Of a stretch of 64,000 nucleotides of DNA, positions 20,607 through 31,889 are shown piece after piece. The DNA comes from Stemphylium vesicarium (taxonomy: Eukaryota > Ascomycota > Dothideomycetes > Pleosporales > Pleosporaceae): the NCBI GenBank assembly GCA_004380135.1, contig QXCR01000003.1, positions 372,001 to 436,000 of the forward strand. Reading direction: 5' to 3'. How positions within the stretch are numbered: position 1 is the stretch's first letter; each line of letters begins with the position of its first letter. The translations under genes and the position numbers were made by a program. The notes under the pieces are model-generated. The model ran no database searches, was not told where the DNA came from, and saw only the letters and a program-made list of their open reading frames with translations.

Positions 20607-23600
20607 TTATAAGAAAGATTACTCTTACTTTACTCTTTCTTCTTATACGTGACGAGTTAGAATTAAGAATAGCTACTTATTAGTATTATAAATTAGTAAG
20701 ACTCTACCTATATAATATAAGTATAGGTAGATAATAATACGATAAACTAGGAAGAGTTAAGAGGAGACTAGAGAGACCTCCCCCTAGAAAGGAACTATGC
20801 GCTTAAAGTAGAGGAGCTTTAAAATTATATATAACGACTATAAAGTAATCTAAACTAAGCGATCTAGAAATAATAGTTATACGCTATATTAAGCTAGCAA
20901 CTCTAGACCCTAACTTAAATTATTAAGGATTAGAGAAGAATACTAAGTATACTAAGTCTAGATAGGACTACCCTACTTACTACGTTAATATTAGGCTAAA
21001 GTTAAGAACCTATATAATATAAGAAGCTACGCCTACTAGATATAGAAGTCTTTAAGAAGGGTAGTTATAAGAACTATACTTAATAGAAGACACGCGTATA
21101 AGCGAAGCTCTTTATAGACTAATAAGCTTATCTAAGTAAGAGTAATTAAATTTACTATATAATTACTTATATAAAAGAATAGGCGTTTACTATCTTAAGA
21201 ATATATATTATAGCGTTAATAGAAAGAAGGTCTAGCCCCTTACTATAGAGTTTATAGTAATAGCTAGATAGGTTCTTTATTAACTCTATAATCAAAGAGA
21301 AGGTAATACACTTTCTTCGTACGACAAAGTAAGGCAAAGAGAATCTTATCCCTTATATATAATTCTTTAATCTTAAGTTCTTAAAGGCAGGTCTAGATAG
21401 CGTAAGTAATATATAGAAGATTAATTACCTTAAGAACTTACTAAATAGAAGACTACTATACTACTAAGTAAGTTATTAACCTCCTACTAGAGAGACGTAT
21501 AAGTAATTTATTTAAAAGATACATATTACTTAAGAGAATCTAAAAGCTATAGACTAGTTCTCTCTTAACTACACACCCTATACGACCTCGCCTTTATAGA
21601 CCCATCACTATAATAACGTAATAGAATAGACTCCTACTATTAGAGCTATAAAGCCCTATATAACTTAGGAATTCTAGAGCACGAAAGTAGAGGTCTAGAA
21701 GAGGAAAGAGAAAGGAACTTACTTACGCTATAGTAAGCTAGAGTATTATATTACCTAATACCAAACAAAGTTAAAGAGATTAAATTCTCGTACAAGAGAT
21801 AGAGATAGGCGGCTAAAAGTAGCTACTATCTCTACTATAGCGACCTCTAACTTAGAGGAGTTAAGAAAAGAAGAGCCCTAGCTAAAAGACGTAAGCTAGA
21901 GTAGAATAAGAATAAAGTCTAAGAGATTATACGACTAAGAAGAGAGATTCTTCTCTAGTTAGCTATAATAAAACTAATATTAATTAATATTACTATTAAT
22001 AGAATAAACTATACTACTACTATAATAGATAATAGGTATTACACGTATAGGATTATAACTAAGAAGTTTATATAATTAAAGGGCTTACCGCGCATTAAGA
22101 TACTATAGATTATTATTAAAGGAGTAAACAGCTAGAGAAGCTCTATAGGCGCAATTATAGAGTTCACGTTAGACGTAGGAGGGCTAAAGTAGTAAGCGGC
22201 TGCGTACATTATGCCCTCTGCGTACAGCTACGACATAATCTTAGGGAAGATATAGCTAGAGCGAGTAGGAGAGATTATTAATAACGAGCGGAAGACTCTT
22301 ACTCTATTAAAGTATAGTATTGCCGTATAGAGCACGGAGTCCTAGGTAAATAAAGTTAAGTATATCTCTATCTCCGCGGTAGCCTTCTAGCACTACGTAT
22401 AATAAAGTAAAATAAGGAATAAGAAAATTTAAATCTTCGTAGCTAGCTTAAAAGATATTAAGAAGGCCTTATAGGTTAAGACCCTACTTACTAAAGAAGA
22501 AGTATTAAGATAACTACTAGACTACCTATAATTATATAAAGATCTATTTCTACTAAAAAAAGGTAAAGACCTCTCTCTTATTAAGGGACTAGATATAGAC
22601 TATAAGATTAAACTTAAGCTATAAGATAGGAAGGAACTAAAAGTGCTATACGGACCGCTCTATAATATATTAAGAGACGAACTCCTTATCTTAAGAAAGA
22701 CGCTATATAAGCTCTTAGATAAGGGCTTTATACGAGCTAGTAACTCCCCTGCCGCGTCTCTCGTACTTTTCGTATAGAAGCTAGGCGGAGAATTGCGATT
22801 CTATATTAACTACTAAGCCCTAAACGCGATTACTAAGAAGGACCGCTACCCTCTCCCCCTTATACGAGAGACGCTCCACTAGATCGGACAGGCGAAGTGG
22901 TACACTAAGCTAGATGTCACAGCAGCCTTCTATAAGATCCGTATTATAGAAGGGTAAGAGTGGATAACTGCTTTCTATATGAGGTTTAGCTTATACGAGT
23001 GGCTAGTAACACCTTTTAGTCTTGTAAACGCACCTAGTACGTTTTAATGCTATATAAACTAGATACTACGTGAATTCCTAGACGACTTCGTATTAGCATA
23101 CTTAGACGATATTATTATATTTATAGATAGCTCTCTCTCTTAGTACCACGCCTACGTACGAATAATACTAGACTATCTTAAGAATGCTAGCCTCTAGTTA
23201 GAACTAAAGAAGTACAAGTTTAACGTGCAACGTATAAAGTACCTAGGGTTTATTATTAAAGTAGGTAAAGAAATCTCTATAGACCCTAAGAAGGTAGAAG
23301 CAATCTAAGAATAGAAGTCCTTAATAATAGTGCGTAGTATATAAGAGTTTATTAGCTTTATAAACTTTTATAAGAAGTTTATCTTATACTTTATATAATA
23401 CGCTAAGTCTCTTATATAACTTATAAAGAAGGATGTAAAGTTTACTTAAGATAAGAAATAAGAGAGAAGCTTCTATACACTAAAAGAAGCCTTTCTCTTA
23501 AAAGAAGTCTTAGTTCCCTTTGACCTAGACTAACGTATAGTCGTAGAATATAACTTCTTAGGTTACGCCTTAGGCGGCACGCTATTATAAGAAGACGAGA

Positions 23601-25662
23601 ATGGTATTCTTTATATAGTCGCCTATCTATTAAAGAAGTTTAATAGTTATAAAGCGAACTATCTAATATATAATAAGGAACTTCTAGTAGTAATCTACTA
23701 TCTAAAGGAATAGAACGCTAAACTATAAGGTATATAAGAATTTAAGATTATTATAGACTATAAGAACCTAGAATACTTTACTAAGAAGTAAAAGATAACT
23801 AAGTAATACGTATAATAGTCTATAGAGCTATCCTATTTTAGTAATATAAGAATCTACTATCGCCCTAGAAAGAAGAACGTATAAGCTAATATACTCTCTT
23901 AATAAGACTAAGACTTCCTCTAAGATAACCTAGATAACTATATTACTTTAAAAGAATTTATAATACTTTTACTTATATAATAATAAGAAGTACTAGGGAT
24001 ATTCCCTATATAAGTAAATTAAGAGCTACTTATATTACTAACTCTATCTTAAGCACTAAATTAGGAGGAACTCCTAAGTTACTACTAGGCTATAGTAGCG
24101 ATAGAAGACGTTATATATTAAGAAGTACTATACGCCGTATAGAAGAGGCAACAGTCCCTATCTATAACTAGAAAGATAGTTATGTCTCTTAGTAACTATA
24201 TAATTAATAGCAAAGGCCGACTAAGGTAGAGAAACTATATCTAGGCTCCTAAGTCTAAGCCTCTCTATATAGGCATTATCTAGATTGCGCATCTATCCTT
24301 ATAAACGGGCCACCCTAGATAAGAGGAAACCTACTAGATAATCGCTAGGGAATAGTACTAGCCAAAAATGAGCGACGATATACGACGTTTTGTATGGAAC
24401 TGCGAGCTCTGCTAGAAGAGCACGCCATAGAGAGACGGGAGGCACGGCTACCTACGACCGCTACCAGTTCCAAGCCGCACGTGGTAACACCTTACTATAG
24501 ACTTCATTACGGGCCTACCGCTATCCTAAGGGAACTCTAATCTAATAGTAGTAAAGAATCGCCTAAGTAAGAGGGTCGTACTAATCCTAATAAATAAAAT
24601 AGAGATACTAGACGTCGTATAGGCCTTCGTATAAGAAGTATACTACTACTATAGTCTTTCTATCTCTATTACTTTAGACTATAGCCTCTAGTTTACTAGC
24701 GCGCTATAAAGAGATATATATATATTACTAGGGATTAAGAGGAACCTATCTACTATATACTACCCTTAAACTAATAGTATAATAGAATAAGTAAATAGTA
24801 ATATTAAGGTAGTTATATAGGTATTCTATAATAATAACTAAGATAACTAGACAACTCTATATTTAGTACTAGAACTAATACTAAACTCTTATATAAACTT
24901 AACTACTAGAGTATCTCTCTTCTTTCTATAATATAGCTACTATAATACCCCCTTCTTCTAGGCTAAAGAGTTAGGCCGCACGATAGAAAATACTATAATA
25001 GTAATAAGCCCCTAAGATAAGGCCTAGGAGATTATAAAAGTTATTACTAGCGTAGCTAACTAGGCGATTTCCGCAATGTTATACGCGTAATAGGAATAAG
25101 AGAGATAGGTAAATAAGTTAAAAAAGCTAGCCCCTACCTATAAAGTAGGAGACTAGGTTTAGTTAGACCTACGCGACGTATAGACTATAAGAATAAGTAA
25201 GAAACTAGACTAGAAAAGCGAGAAGTTCTAAGTATCACGCGTATAAGATCTATATTAGGTAGAGCTAGCTACTCTCTAAGCTATAAAGACTTACTATATA
25301 GATAAGCTAAGACTAGTAGCTAAAGACCTATTCCCTTCCTAGTAGCTAAATAATACTAATCCCGCTGTAGTTATCATACAGGACAATAACGACGAAGAAG
25401 ACTACTTAAAATAGAGAGTAGAGAGTATTATAGATAAGAGAATATAATAAGAGAAGAAGTAGTACCTTATAAAGTAGATAGGATTTAAGAATACTACTTA
25501 GGAGCTATTAGAGAATCTATATAGTACTACTATAATTAAATCCTAAGTAACTTATATATAGACTATACGGCCACCCGCTAAAGTTCGTTAGAGGAAGAGA
25601 CGCCGCCGACTAGAGCGCATGCTCTAGGCGTCCACCAGCTACTCAGCATCCTAGTCAGGACC

Positions 25663-25985
25663 CTAGATAGCACGACCGCGGCGCGCACGAGGGCTGGCAA
25701 TTGGACGAGGAGCTCTACCAGTGTGACGGTGAGAGCACTGGGCCCCATGCTCCTGCCAGACACAGTTGGAACAAGCACCGTTCCACTCATCAGCGATAGA
25801 GATGCAACCAGCAAAGGCAGTGAAACTCTTATCACCACGTACGGCAGCCGCGCAGTTGTTGTCGCAAGGAGTGGCGTTGAGAGCACCGCGAGAGTGGATG
25901 ACGTAGGCCTTAACGTACGAAGCACGACTAGTAAGGAGTTAACGAGCTTGAATAGTGGTACGAGCGACAATAGGGGACCACTCAT
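25663..25985 (-). pseudogene. Antisense Cys-rich reading-frame relic inside element 2
   Basis: Opposite to pol, between the chromodomain and the 3' LTR, a minus-strand frame of about 107 codons with a single internal TAA ends at 25663. After that stop it reads SYVKAYVIHSRGALNATPC, then NNCAAAVRGDKSF, AGCISIADEWNGACSNCVW and GAQCSHRHTGR. The spacing of five or more cysteines and the GACSNC-W...CS core match Cys-rich proteins common in fungal genomes (often seen as C-NC...FxxGxCxNC). The stretch is GC-normal, while its surroundings are TA-rich. The same strand in another frame is fully open (25985-25578), but I judge the Cys-rich frame to be the real one. The presumed Zn-binding role is inference. 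Confidence 0.55.
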
Positions 25986-26829
25986 CTATACCTAGGCCCT
26001 AACGAGCATCGTATAGAGAGTTACTAGCTAGATAAAGAAAGAACTTAGTAATACAACGGACCTTAGGCTACTAAACTTAGTTAGTAATACGCTTAAAAAT
26101 AATTACTAAAGAGAAGAGATAAGATAATAACGTATAGAATAGGTTACAAGTAAATAACGTAACTTATTAATAACCTCTAAGTTAAGAAGATACTAGACTT
26201 AGTAGTTATTAAGGTTTACGTTACTAGCGTTAATATTAATATTAGCGGGAATAATAGCTCTATACTACGTATAAGTTAGATAGGCTTAAGCCTAGTTTAT
26301 AATACTTTTAAAATATAAGAAGTAAGTGCTATTATTACTACTACTAGTAGAGTAAGCGAGGTAATTCCGTCCGCTAGAGCCAGCCTAGGCACTACGAGGG
26401 GGCTGCGCTATAGTGAAGTCGCTAGAGAGAATTTATTAAGAAGTAGAAGAGTTATTATACGAGAAGAGCTAAGTACTAAATAAGAAGAAAGAGAAGTATA
26501 GAGAATAAAGAAGAGTAGTATTATTATAGATTATAATTATATAGTAAAGAGTAACTTTACCTTAGAATTACTTATAAGTAGACGCTTAATTAGATAAGAA
26601 AGAAAAGATAGTATTATAGCTTATAACTATATAGTAAAGAATAACTTTACCTTAAGTTACCCTATAATAAGTAAATAGAATATAGGGTTACTACCTAATA
26701 ATAACGCTATAATTATAGATATATAAAAAGGCCGGATTTACCGTAAGAGAGTAGGGCATGATAATAGAAATAGAAGAAGAGTTACGTATCTTCTGTCGTA
26801 CGACGCCTCTAAGAGGAGAGGGGAGGTAT

Positions 26830-27016
26830 TATAAAGGGCTACGCCTAAGTACTACTACCTTCTTACTTTAGGCTAGCGCGGAACGCTAGCGTAGAGGTAG
26901 CGCAAAGCATAAGTACCGTACGAAGGAGGACACCTACACTTCTTTTCTCTACCTTTCTTATTCTGTACATAGGAGCAAATGCATACTCGTTAGCAGGCCT
27001 CTTTCCGCCCATAACA
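26830..27016 (+). repeat. 3' LTR of element 2
   Basis: 187 bases ending CCCATAACA, followed by the duplicated target GTTAG. Its start is TATAAAGGG in place of TGTAAAGGG, a single G-to-A change. Confidence 0.9.
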
Positions 27017-27021
27017 GTTAG

Positions 27022-30000
27022 AATTTACTAAAAACGCTCTAATAGATATCCCTTACTATTCTAAAGGCTCTTTATATAGGTTAACTACTATTCTAGTACT
27101 TCTATCTTCTTTTATAGTTCTACTAGTTTAAGAGATATTTAGTAGTACTCTTTCTACTTAATATTATAGTATAGCTTCTATCTACGCCCTTAGCGCTTAA
27201 GCTACTTAGCGATAATATCCTCTACGACGTACTCCTCCTCCCCGTCTACTTATAGTAGTAGTAGCTAGTAGTTATCTTATACTTAACTTAGTAGCGGGTC
27301 TATGCTAGTAGGGTAAAGTTAGTTAACGTAGAAAATAGAGTAGTAACCTAGTAGAGTATCTAGTTTAATTAAATAATTATTAATTATTTTAATTATAGTA
27401 TACTTAGCGCTTTTCTAATTAAGCTTATAAGACTCGCGGCTAGTACTATACTACTTATTAAGCCTTAGCTAGACCTTATTACTAACCTTATACTTTCTAG
27501 CCTCCTTATAGTACTTATTTGCCTACTTCTTTTATTTAACCTAGGCTTTAGCTATGCTAGCTTAAACTAAGTTAAATACTTCTTAGAACTTAGCTATAAT
27601 AGTCTTAGCCTTCTCGCGCTCTAAGCGCTCTTTAGCACTATACTTCTTGCGATTAGCGCCTTAGAGTACTTCTAGCTATAGCAAGTCTACGTAGTAACTA
27701 TATTATAGGAAAAATAGGGATACTCCTATTAATATTACGTCTCTTCTATTAATCGCTATCTAGGCTATAAGGTAAAGGGGTGCCTAATCGTCTTATACCT
27801 AGCTAGTAAACGCTTAGATATACGCTTCCTACACGCTATTTATTCGCTCTATTAACCTATCTATCTATAGATAGAAGGCTATTAATAGTTACTACCTAAT
27901 CTTTAAAATCTTATAAAGGCGCTTTTATAATAAGCTTATAAACTAGCTATCTTAGTTAGACGTAATTATATTAAGTAGCTAGTAGTAAGTAACTACGTGT
28001 CTAAGGAATACTTAGACTACTATCTTTATTCTTATATTAGGTAGTAGAATAAAGATATATTCTTTTTTTCAATAGTTAATTACTACTATAAAGTTCTTTA
28101 TACTTTTACTAGTAGATAGTCTTTTAATAAAGTCTATTAAGATTTCTTTCTAGAGGTAATTAGAGATAAGTAGTAGCTTAAGTAGTCCCTAGACTTCTTC
28201 TCTCTAAGGCTTCGTCCTTCTATATACGTTATAGTTCTATACGTAATATCTAATACTTTCTATTATGCCTAGCTAGAAGAAGTTATAAGCTAGCGTATAG
28301 TAAGTAATTTCTCTACCTAAGTAGCTAGCTAAGAGGGAACTATAGACTTTACTAATAATTTAGGTATATAAGTTCTTACTATTTAGTATCTATCTTCTAC
28401 CTTAGTATAATAACGCTTCTTAGTTATCTATTAAGTACTCTAAGATTAAATACTTTATACTTATACTTAAAGGAAACCTTTATTTCTAGTTAACTATAGC
28501 TTACTTAGCGTCTTTATACTACTAATTATTCTTTAGGATCTCTAGCTATAACGTCTCTAACTTATTCTACTAAGCTAGGCTTCCGTCTACTGCGGCTAAG
28601 TCCGTTAACTTAGCTTATTCTATAAGCGCCTCTCCTTCGTGCTCTAACTGCTCTACGCTGTCCCCGCTGGCAGTGTCTAGCTGCGCTGCGCCGTCGTTAC
28701 TAATAGTATCTAATAGTTCTTTAGTTAAACTAGGACGCACTCTAGTACGCCCTACACGTATTCTTACTAATAATACCTAGCTATCTACTAAGTCTTCCTC
28801 GTCCTCGCTAGCTTCCTTATAGTATTAGGACGTAGGTTTTAAGATCTATACTACGCGCTTTTAAAGACGCTCGTCTTTAGCGCCTATAGGTATATCTTAT
28901 TCTCTTCTTAAGAGGGCGTTAGCTCTTATATTCTACTTACCTAGTTAATATAGTAATTCTATATTATAGCGACTTAGTAGCGCGGCCTAGCGTATCTAAT
29001 ATTCGCTTAAGAGCTTTAGCTTTATAAAGTACTTAAGGTTCTTATAATTAGTTATTACCTTAAAGCTCTTAACTAAATATAGTTTAGTATTCTACTTCTT
29101 AAAGTAGTAGATAATAGTAAGTAGCTTCTTATTATAGATTTTATAGTTATACTCTTAGGCGTTATTCTTTCTAGAGAAGTATGCGCAAGAACGTAGTACT
29201 CCTCCTACTACGTAGCCTAATAAGTTATATTCTAGCACTATATCGCGTTCTAGGTTAAAAGTAGTAAGATTTAGCTCTATAAGGAAGATCTTCTTTAGCT
29301 TATTAAATACTAATTATTCTTTAGGTCCTTAGGTAAAGCTTATATCTCTTATTAGTTAAGTAAGAGAAAAAGCTATTCTAATAAAGTTTTTAATAAATCT
29401 TTAGTAGAAGTTTATAAAGTTAAGAAATAACTAAATACCTTTTACTATTCTAAAAGTCTCTTAGTCTTTAATAGCTTTAACCTTATCTAGATCTATATAA
29501 ATACCTTTTCTAGCGTTAATAATAAAGCTAAGGTACTTAGTAGACTTTACTTTAAACTTATATTTCTTAATATCTACGTAGAGGCCTGCCCTCTAAAGCT
29601 TACTAAGGACCTTTTAGACCTACTCTTAGTATTAGTATAGACTACTATCTATATAGATTAGCACGTCGTTAAGATATACTAAGTAGAACTTATTAAGGTG
29701 CTCTCTTAAGGTCTAGTTAATATACTACTAGAAGGTGCTTAGGGAATTTACTATACTAAAAGAGGTTATTAACTACTTAAAGAGACTAAAACGCGTTTAG
29801 AAGGCTATCTTCTATTTATTACCTTTAGCTATATAGATCTTATAAAAGACTATAATTATGTTTAGCTTAGTAAACTATTTAGCCTTACTTAGGTTATTAA
29901 GCGTCTCTTAGATAAGTAGTAATAAGTACCTATTCTTCTTAGTTATCGCGTTTAACGCTTAGTAGTTAATATATAATTAGAGTCCTTCTCTAGGTTTCTT

Positions 30001-31119
30001 AATAAATAAGACTAGCGCTAAAGCTAGCGAGCTACTTATGCGTATAAATCTCTTCTTAAGTAGAGAGGTGAGCTCCTTTTAGAGTACTAAAAGCTTACCT
30101 CTTAATATACTATATAGCGGGCCCTATAGTAGCTATAGCTACTAACTATCCTTTAACTTAAACTTAATTTAATAGTCTACTCTAGGTTCTCTATATAGAG
30201 GAAGTTTTGCTACTTCTTTTAGATTAAAGAGCTTATAGTAGCTCTAATAGTACTCTAGTAGTAATAATCTTATATCTATTACCTTCTTTAGCGCTAGCGC
30301 CTTATTAATATCTATAATAGAGATAGTAAATACGCGCACTCTTGTCTCTAGGTCCTTAGATCTCTTTAGAAGACCCGAAAACGTAGCTACGCTTACCTAG
30401 CGGGCGACGTTCTAGCTTATAAAGCTCTTATTATACCTTACTTAAATACTCTTTAAGTATATAAATAAGCTTCTTTTTACTAGAGTAATTATAATATTCT
30501 AGTACTCTATCTACCTCTTTTCTAGAATAACGTTCTCGTCTATATTATTAATAACGTATGCGTAGGTAACCTCTTAGTAGCTATATATATTAAACTTTAA
30601 ATAAGAAACTTCCTTAATTTTAGATAGCTTCTTATTAATTCTCTTAATTATCTAAGAAATAATTAAAAAGCGCTTAAGATAGCTTTAGTAAGTAAACTTA
30701 TAACTAACTAGTACGTAGTATAAATACCTACTATCTATTAATATAGTAGTATTATAGATAGAGTTTATAATTAGGTTAGCTATAAGAGGTGAGGTATTTA
30801 TATATTAGTATTAAAACTAGTTTTATTTACTACTTATCTACTAATCTATCTTTAAAGGCTCTAAGTTAAGACTTTAACTTAGAGCTACTCTTTTCCTAAG
30901 TCCTCTAAGTCGCTGCTATCTAATGCTTTCGCGTGGCACTTATAAGCAGGCGAGGGTTCACGCTGAGCTGCCCTGCTCGCCTTGGTGCTCTTTGGCTTGG
31001 CACTCTTCTCGCAGTTCCTCGCCATGTATCCTTTCTTGCCGCAGGAGTAGCACTTGATCTGATCGCTATTCAGTCTCCATTCCTTCGCACTTGCTTTATT
31101 GGCCTTTGTAGGTTCCTAA
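27022..31119 (-). mobile_element. Broken Ty3/gypsy-type element 3 (5' end lost)
   Basis: On the minus strand a stopped coding region runs right to left. A zinc-knuckle (CYSCGKKGYMARNC, about 31040-31085, with H changed to Y) lies in GC-normal sequence. Protease-like sequence, a reverse transcriptase with YLNDVLIY (about 29650-29680) and integrase-region sequence follow. The end is chromodomain-like (EYVVEDIIAK, about 27200-27235). The 3' end was split from its LTR (20141-20390) by element 2. The first half of gag and the 5' LTR are missing: an unrelated LTR starts immediately after the knuckle at 31120. It is non-functional. Asn in YLND in place of Asp may be a mutation or lineage variant. 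Confidence 0.75.
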
Positions 31120-31328
31120 TGTCACGGGGTAGGCAGGCAGGGAAGATAGGTGCACGTGATCGGTATATTCACTACGTAGCGCTGACAGGGCGGGGTCAGG
31201 TTAAGACAAGGACGTAGCTCAAGGAGCGTACGACGGGGCGCGTTCGCGCGGGAATTTCAGTGATCGCGCAGCTGCTCGCTTAGCAGCTTGGCGCGCTCTC
31301 GTTGGCTATTTGGGCCAGCGCCGTGACA
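31120..31328. repeat. Unpaired LTR with TGTCACGG...CCGTGACA ends
   Basis: A 209-base GC-normal block with perfect terminal inverted octamers TGTCACGG and CCGTGACA. This is the form of a fungal LTR. The five bases on either side (CCTAA and CTATT) do not match, so no target duplication is visible. It may be a solo LTR whose flank was rearranged, or the stump of a deleted element. It abuts element 3 on the left and repeat R copy 3 on the right. Confidence 0.65.
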
Positions 31329-31332
31329 CTAT

Positions 31333-31587
31333 TCTTATATCCTTATTGCTAAGTCTATTACTATTACTACTATTATAATATTATCCTTATTCTACTTAAT
31401 ATCTCTAATAGTTACTATTACTTAGATGCTACTATTATATACTAGCGCCTAATAGTTAGTCTTAGCGTAATATTAATTACGTGACCTACGCGCCCTGCGC
31501 TAATTATTATCCTTCGTTTCGTGCGACTGTTGGCTGCCAACATCGCATCCTTCGACCGGGAGAGACCTTTGCTTGTTATCTGTAACA
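31333..31587 (+). repeat. Dispersed repeat R, copy 3
   Basis: Direct copy of 16327-16558. Core 31521-31587 runs from GTGCGACTGTTGGCTGCC to TATCTGTAACA. It is followed at 31589-31612 by AAAGGGTGAGGGCGGTTTTG, the reverse complement of the sequence near 16680-16704 in the NLR segment. Host-like sequence starts just after, at about 31620. Confidence 0.7.
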
Positions 31588-31889
31588 AAAGGGTGAGGGC
31601 GGTTTTGCAAAGTACTGAAACCAACAACACAGCCACTCCCTTTCGCCTCGCTACTCCGGTCCGACCCGATTCTTTCTCTGTAGACCCAAGGCAATCTCCG
31701 CTAACCAATTCACCATAGTCGCCTGAAAATCATGTCCAAGTAGTTTCCCATCCCTCTTCGAAGTCGAGCGCAAGAATCCCTGGCCTCACTGTTGCGCAAT
31801 ACCGCCGTCCATTAGTGGAGTACCCTCATTGCTCTGGTTGACAAGACCCTTCGCCATGGATCTGCGCGTCAATGTATCCATCTCTGCCC

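Larger units (their letters stand above)
20420..27016 (+). mobile_element. Ty3/gypsy chromovirus-type LTR retrotransposon 2 (complete ends, RIP-degraded)
   Basis: LTRs of 187 bases (20420-20606 and 26830-27016) are flanked on both sides by GTTAG (20415-20419 and 27017-27021), defining a 6597-base insertion. The plus strand carries, in order, a gag-like region, a zinc-knuckle relic near 21720, protease-like sequence near 22010, reverse transcriptase with YLDDIIIF at about 23099-23125, and RNase H. Next come an integrase core (DFITGLPLS near 24500) and a chromodomain-like end (YLIK-IGFKNTT-E-LENL, about 25410-25525), with stops throughout. Gag-pol is non-functional. It sits inside element 3, between that element's pol end and polypurine tract, so it is the younger insertion. 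A chromodomain would direct integration to heterochromatin in an active relative. Confidence 0.9.
9170..31500. other. RIP-degraded, AT-rich repeat island
   Basis: A 22-kb block dominated by TA-rich sequence (tata, tagta, ctatta) with stop codons in every frame. It is interrupted by three patches of normal composition, at about 16.4-19.6, 25.6-26.0 and 30.9-31.3 kb. It contains two complete LTR retrotransposons, one broken one, an unpaired LTR, a dispersed repeat in three copies, an NLR pseudogene and a MITE. Differences between paired LTRs are overwhelmingly C-to-T or G-to-A transitions, which fits repeat-induced point mutation, a premeiotic process of Pezizomycotina. The boundaries given are where composition visibly changes. 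Confidence 0.85.

Noticed and set aside
25578..25985. Fully open 135-codon minus-strand frame (MSGPLLSLVPLFKL...)
   Set aside because: It overlaps the Cys-rich antisense frame in another register and has a hydrophobic, repetitive composition typical of a shadow frame.
31120..31328. 5' LTR of element 3
   Set aside because: Its sequence does not resemble the LTR at 20141-20390, and it directly abuts the zinc knuckle with the gag N-terminus missing, so pairing is not supported.
9170..31500. Possible centromere, because of the long AT-rich block
   Set aside because: Size and composition could fit a small regional centromere, but the block resolves into discrete LTR elements with target duplications; nothing specific to centromeres is visible without chromatin data.
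9170..31500. CRISPR-like spaced repeats
   Set aside because: The recurring TATAGGATA-type units around 9520-9680 and 16000-16130 are parts of the element-1 LTRs, with no regular spacing.
31521..31718. Open frame starting MRLLAANIASF, similar to one at 16492-16737
   Set aside because: Both arise from repeat R, which is non-coding by its sharing at three places; similarity is due to the repeat, not a protein family.
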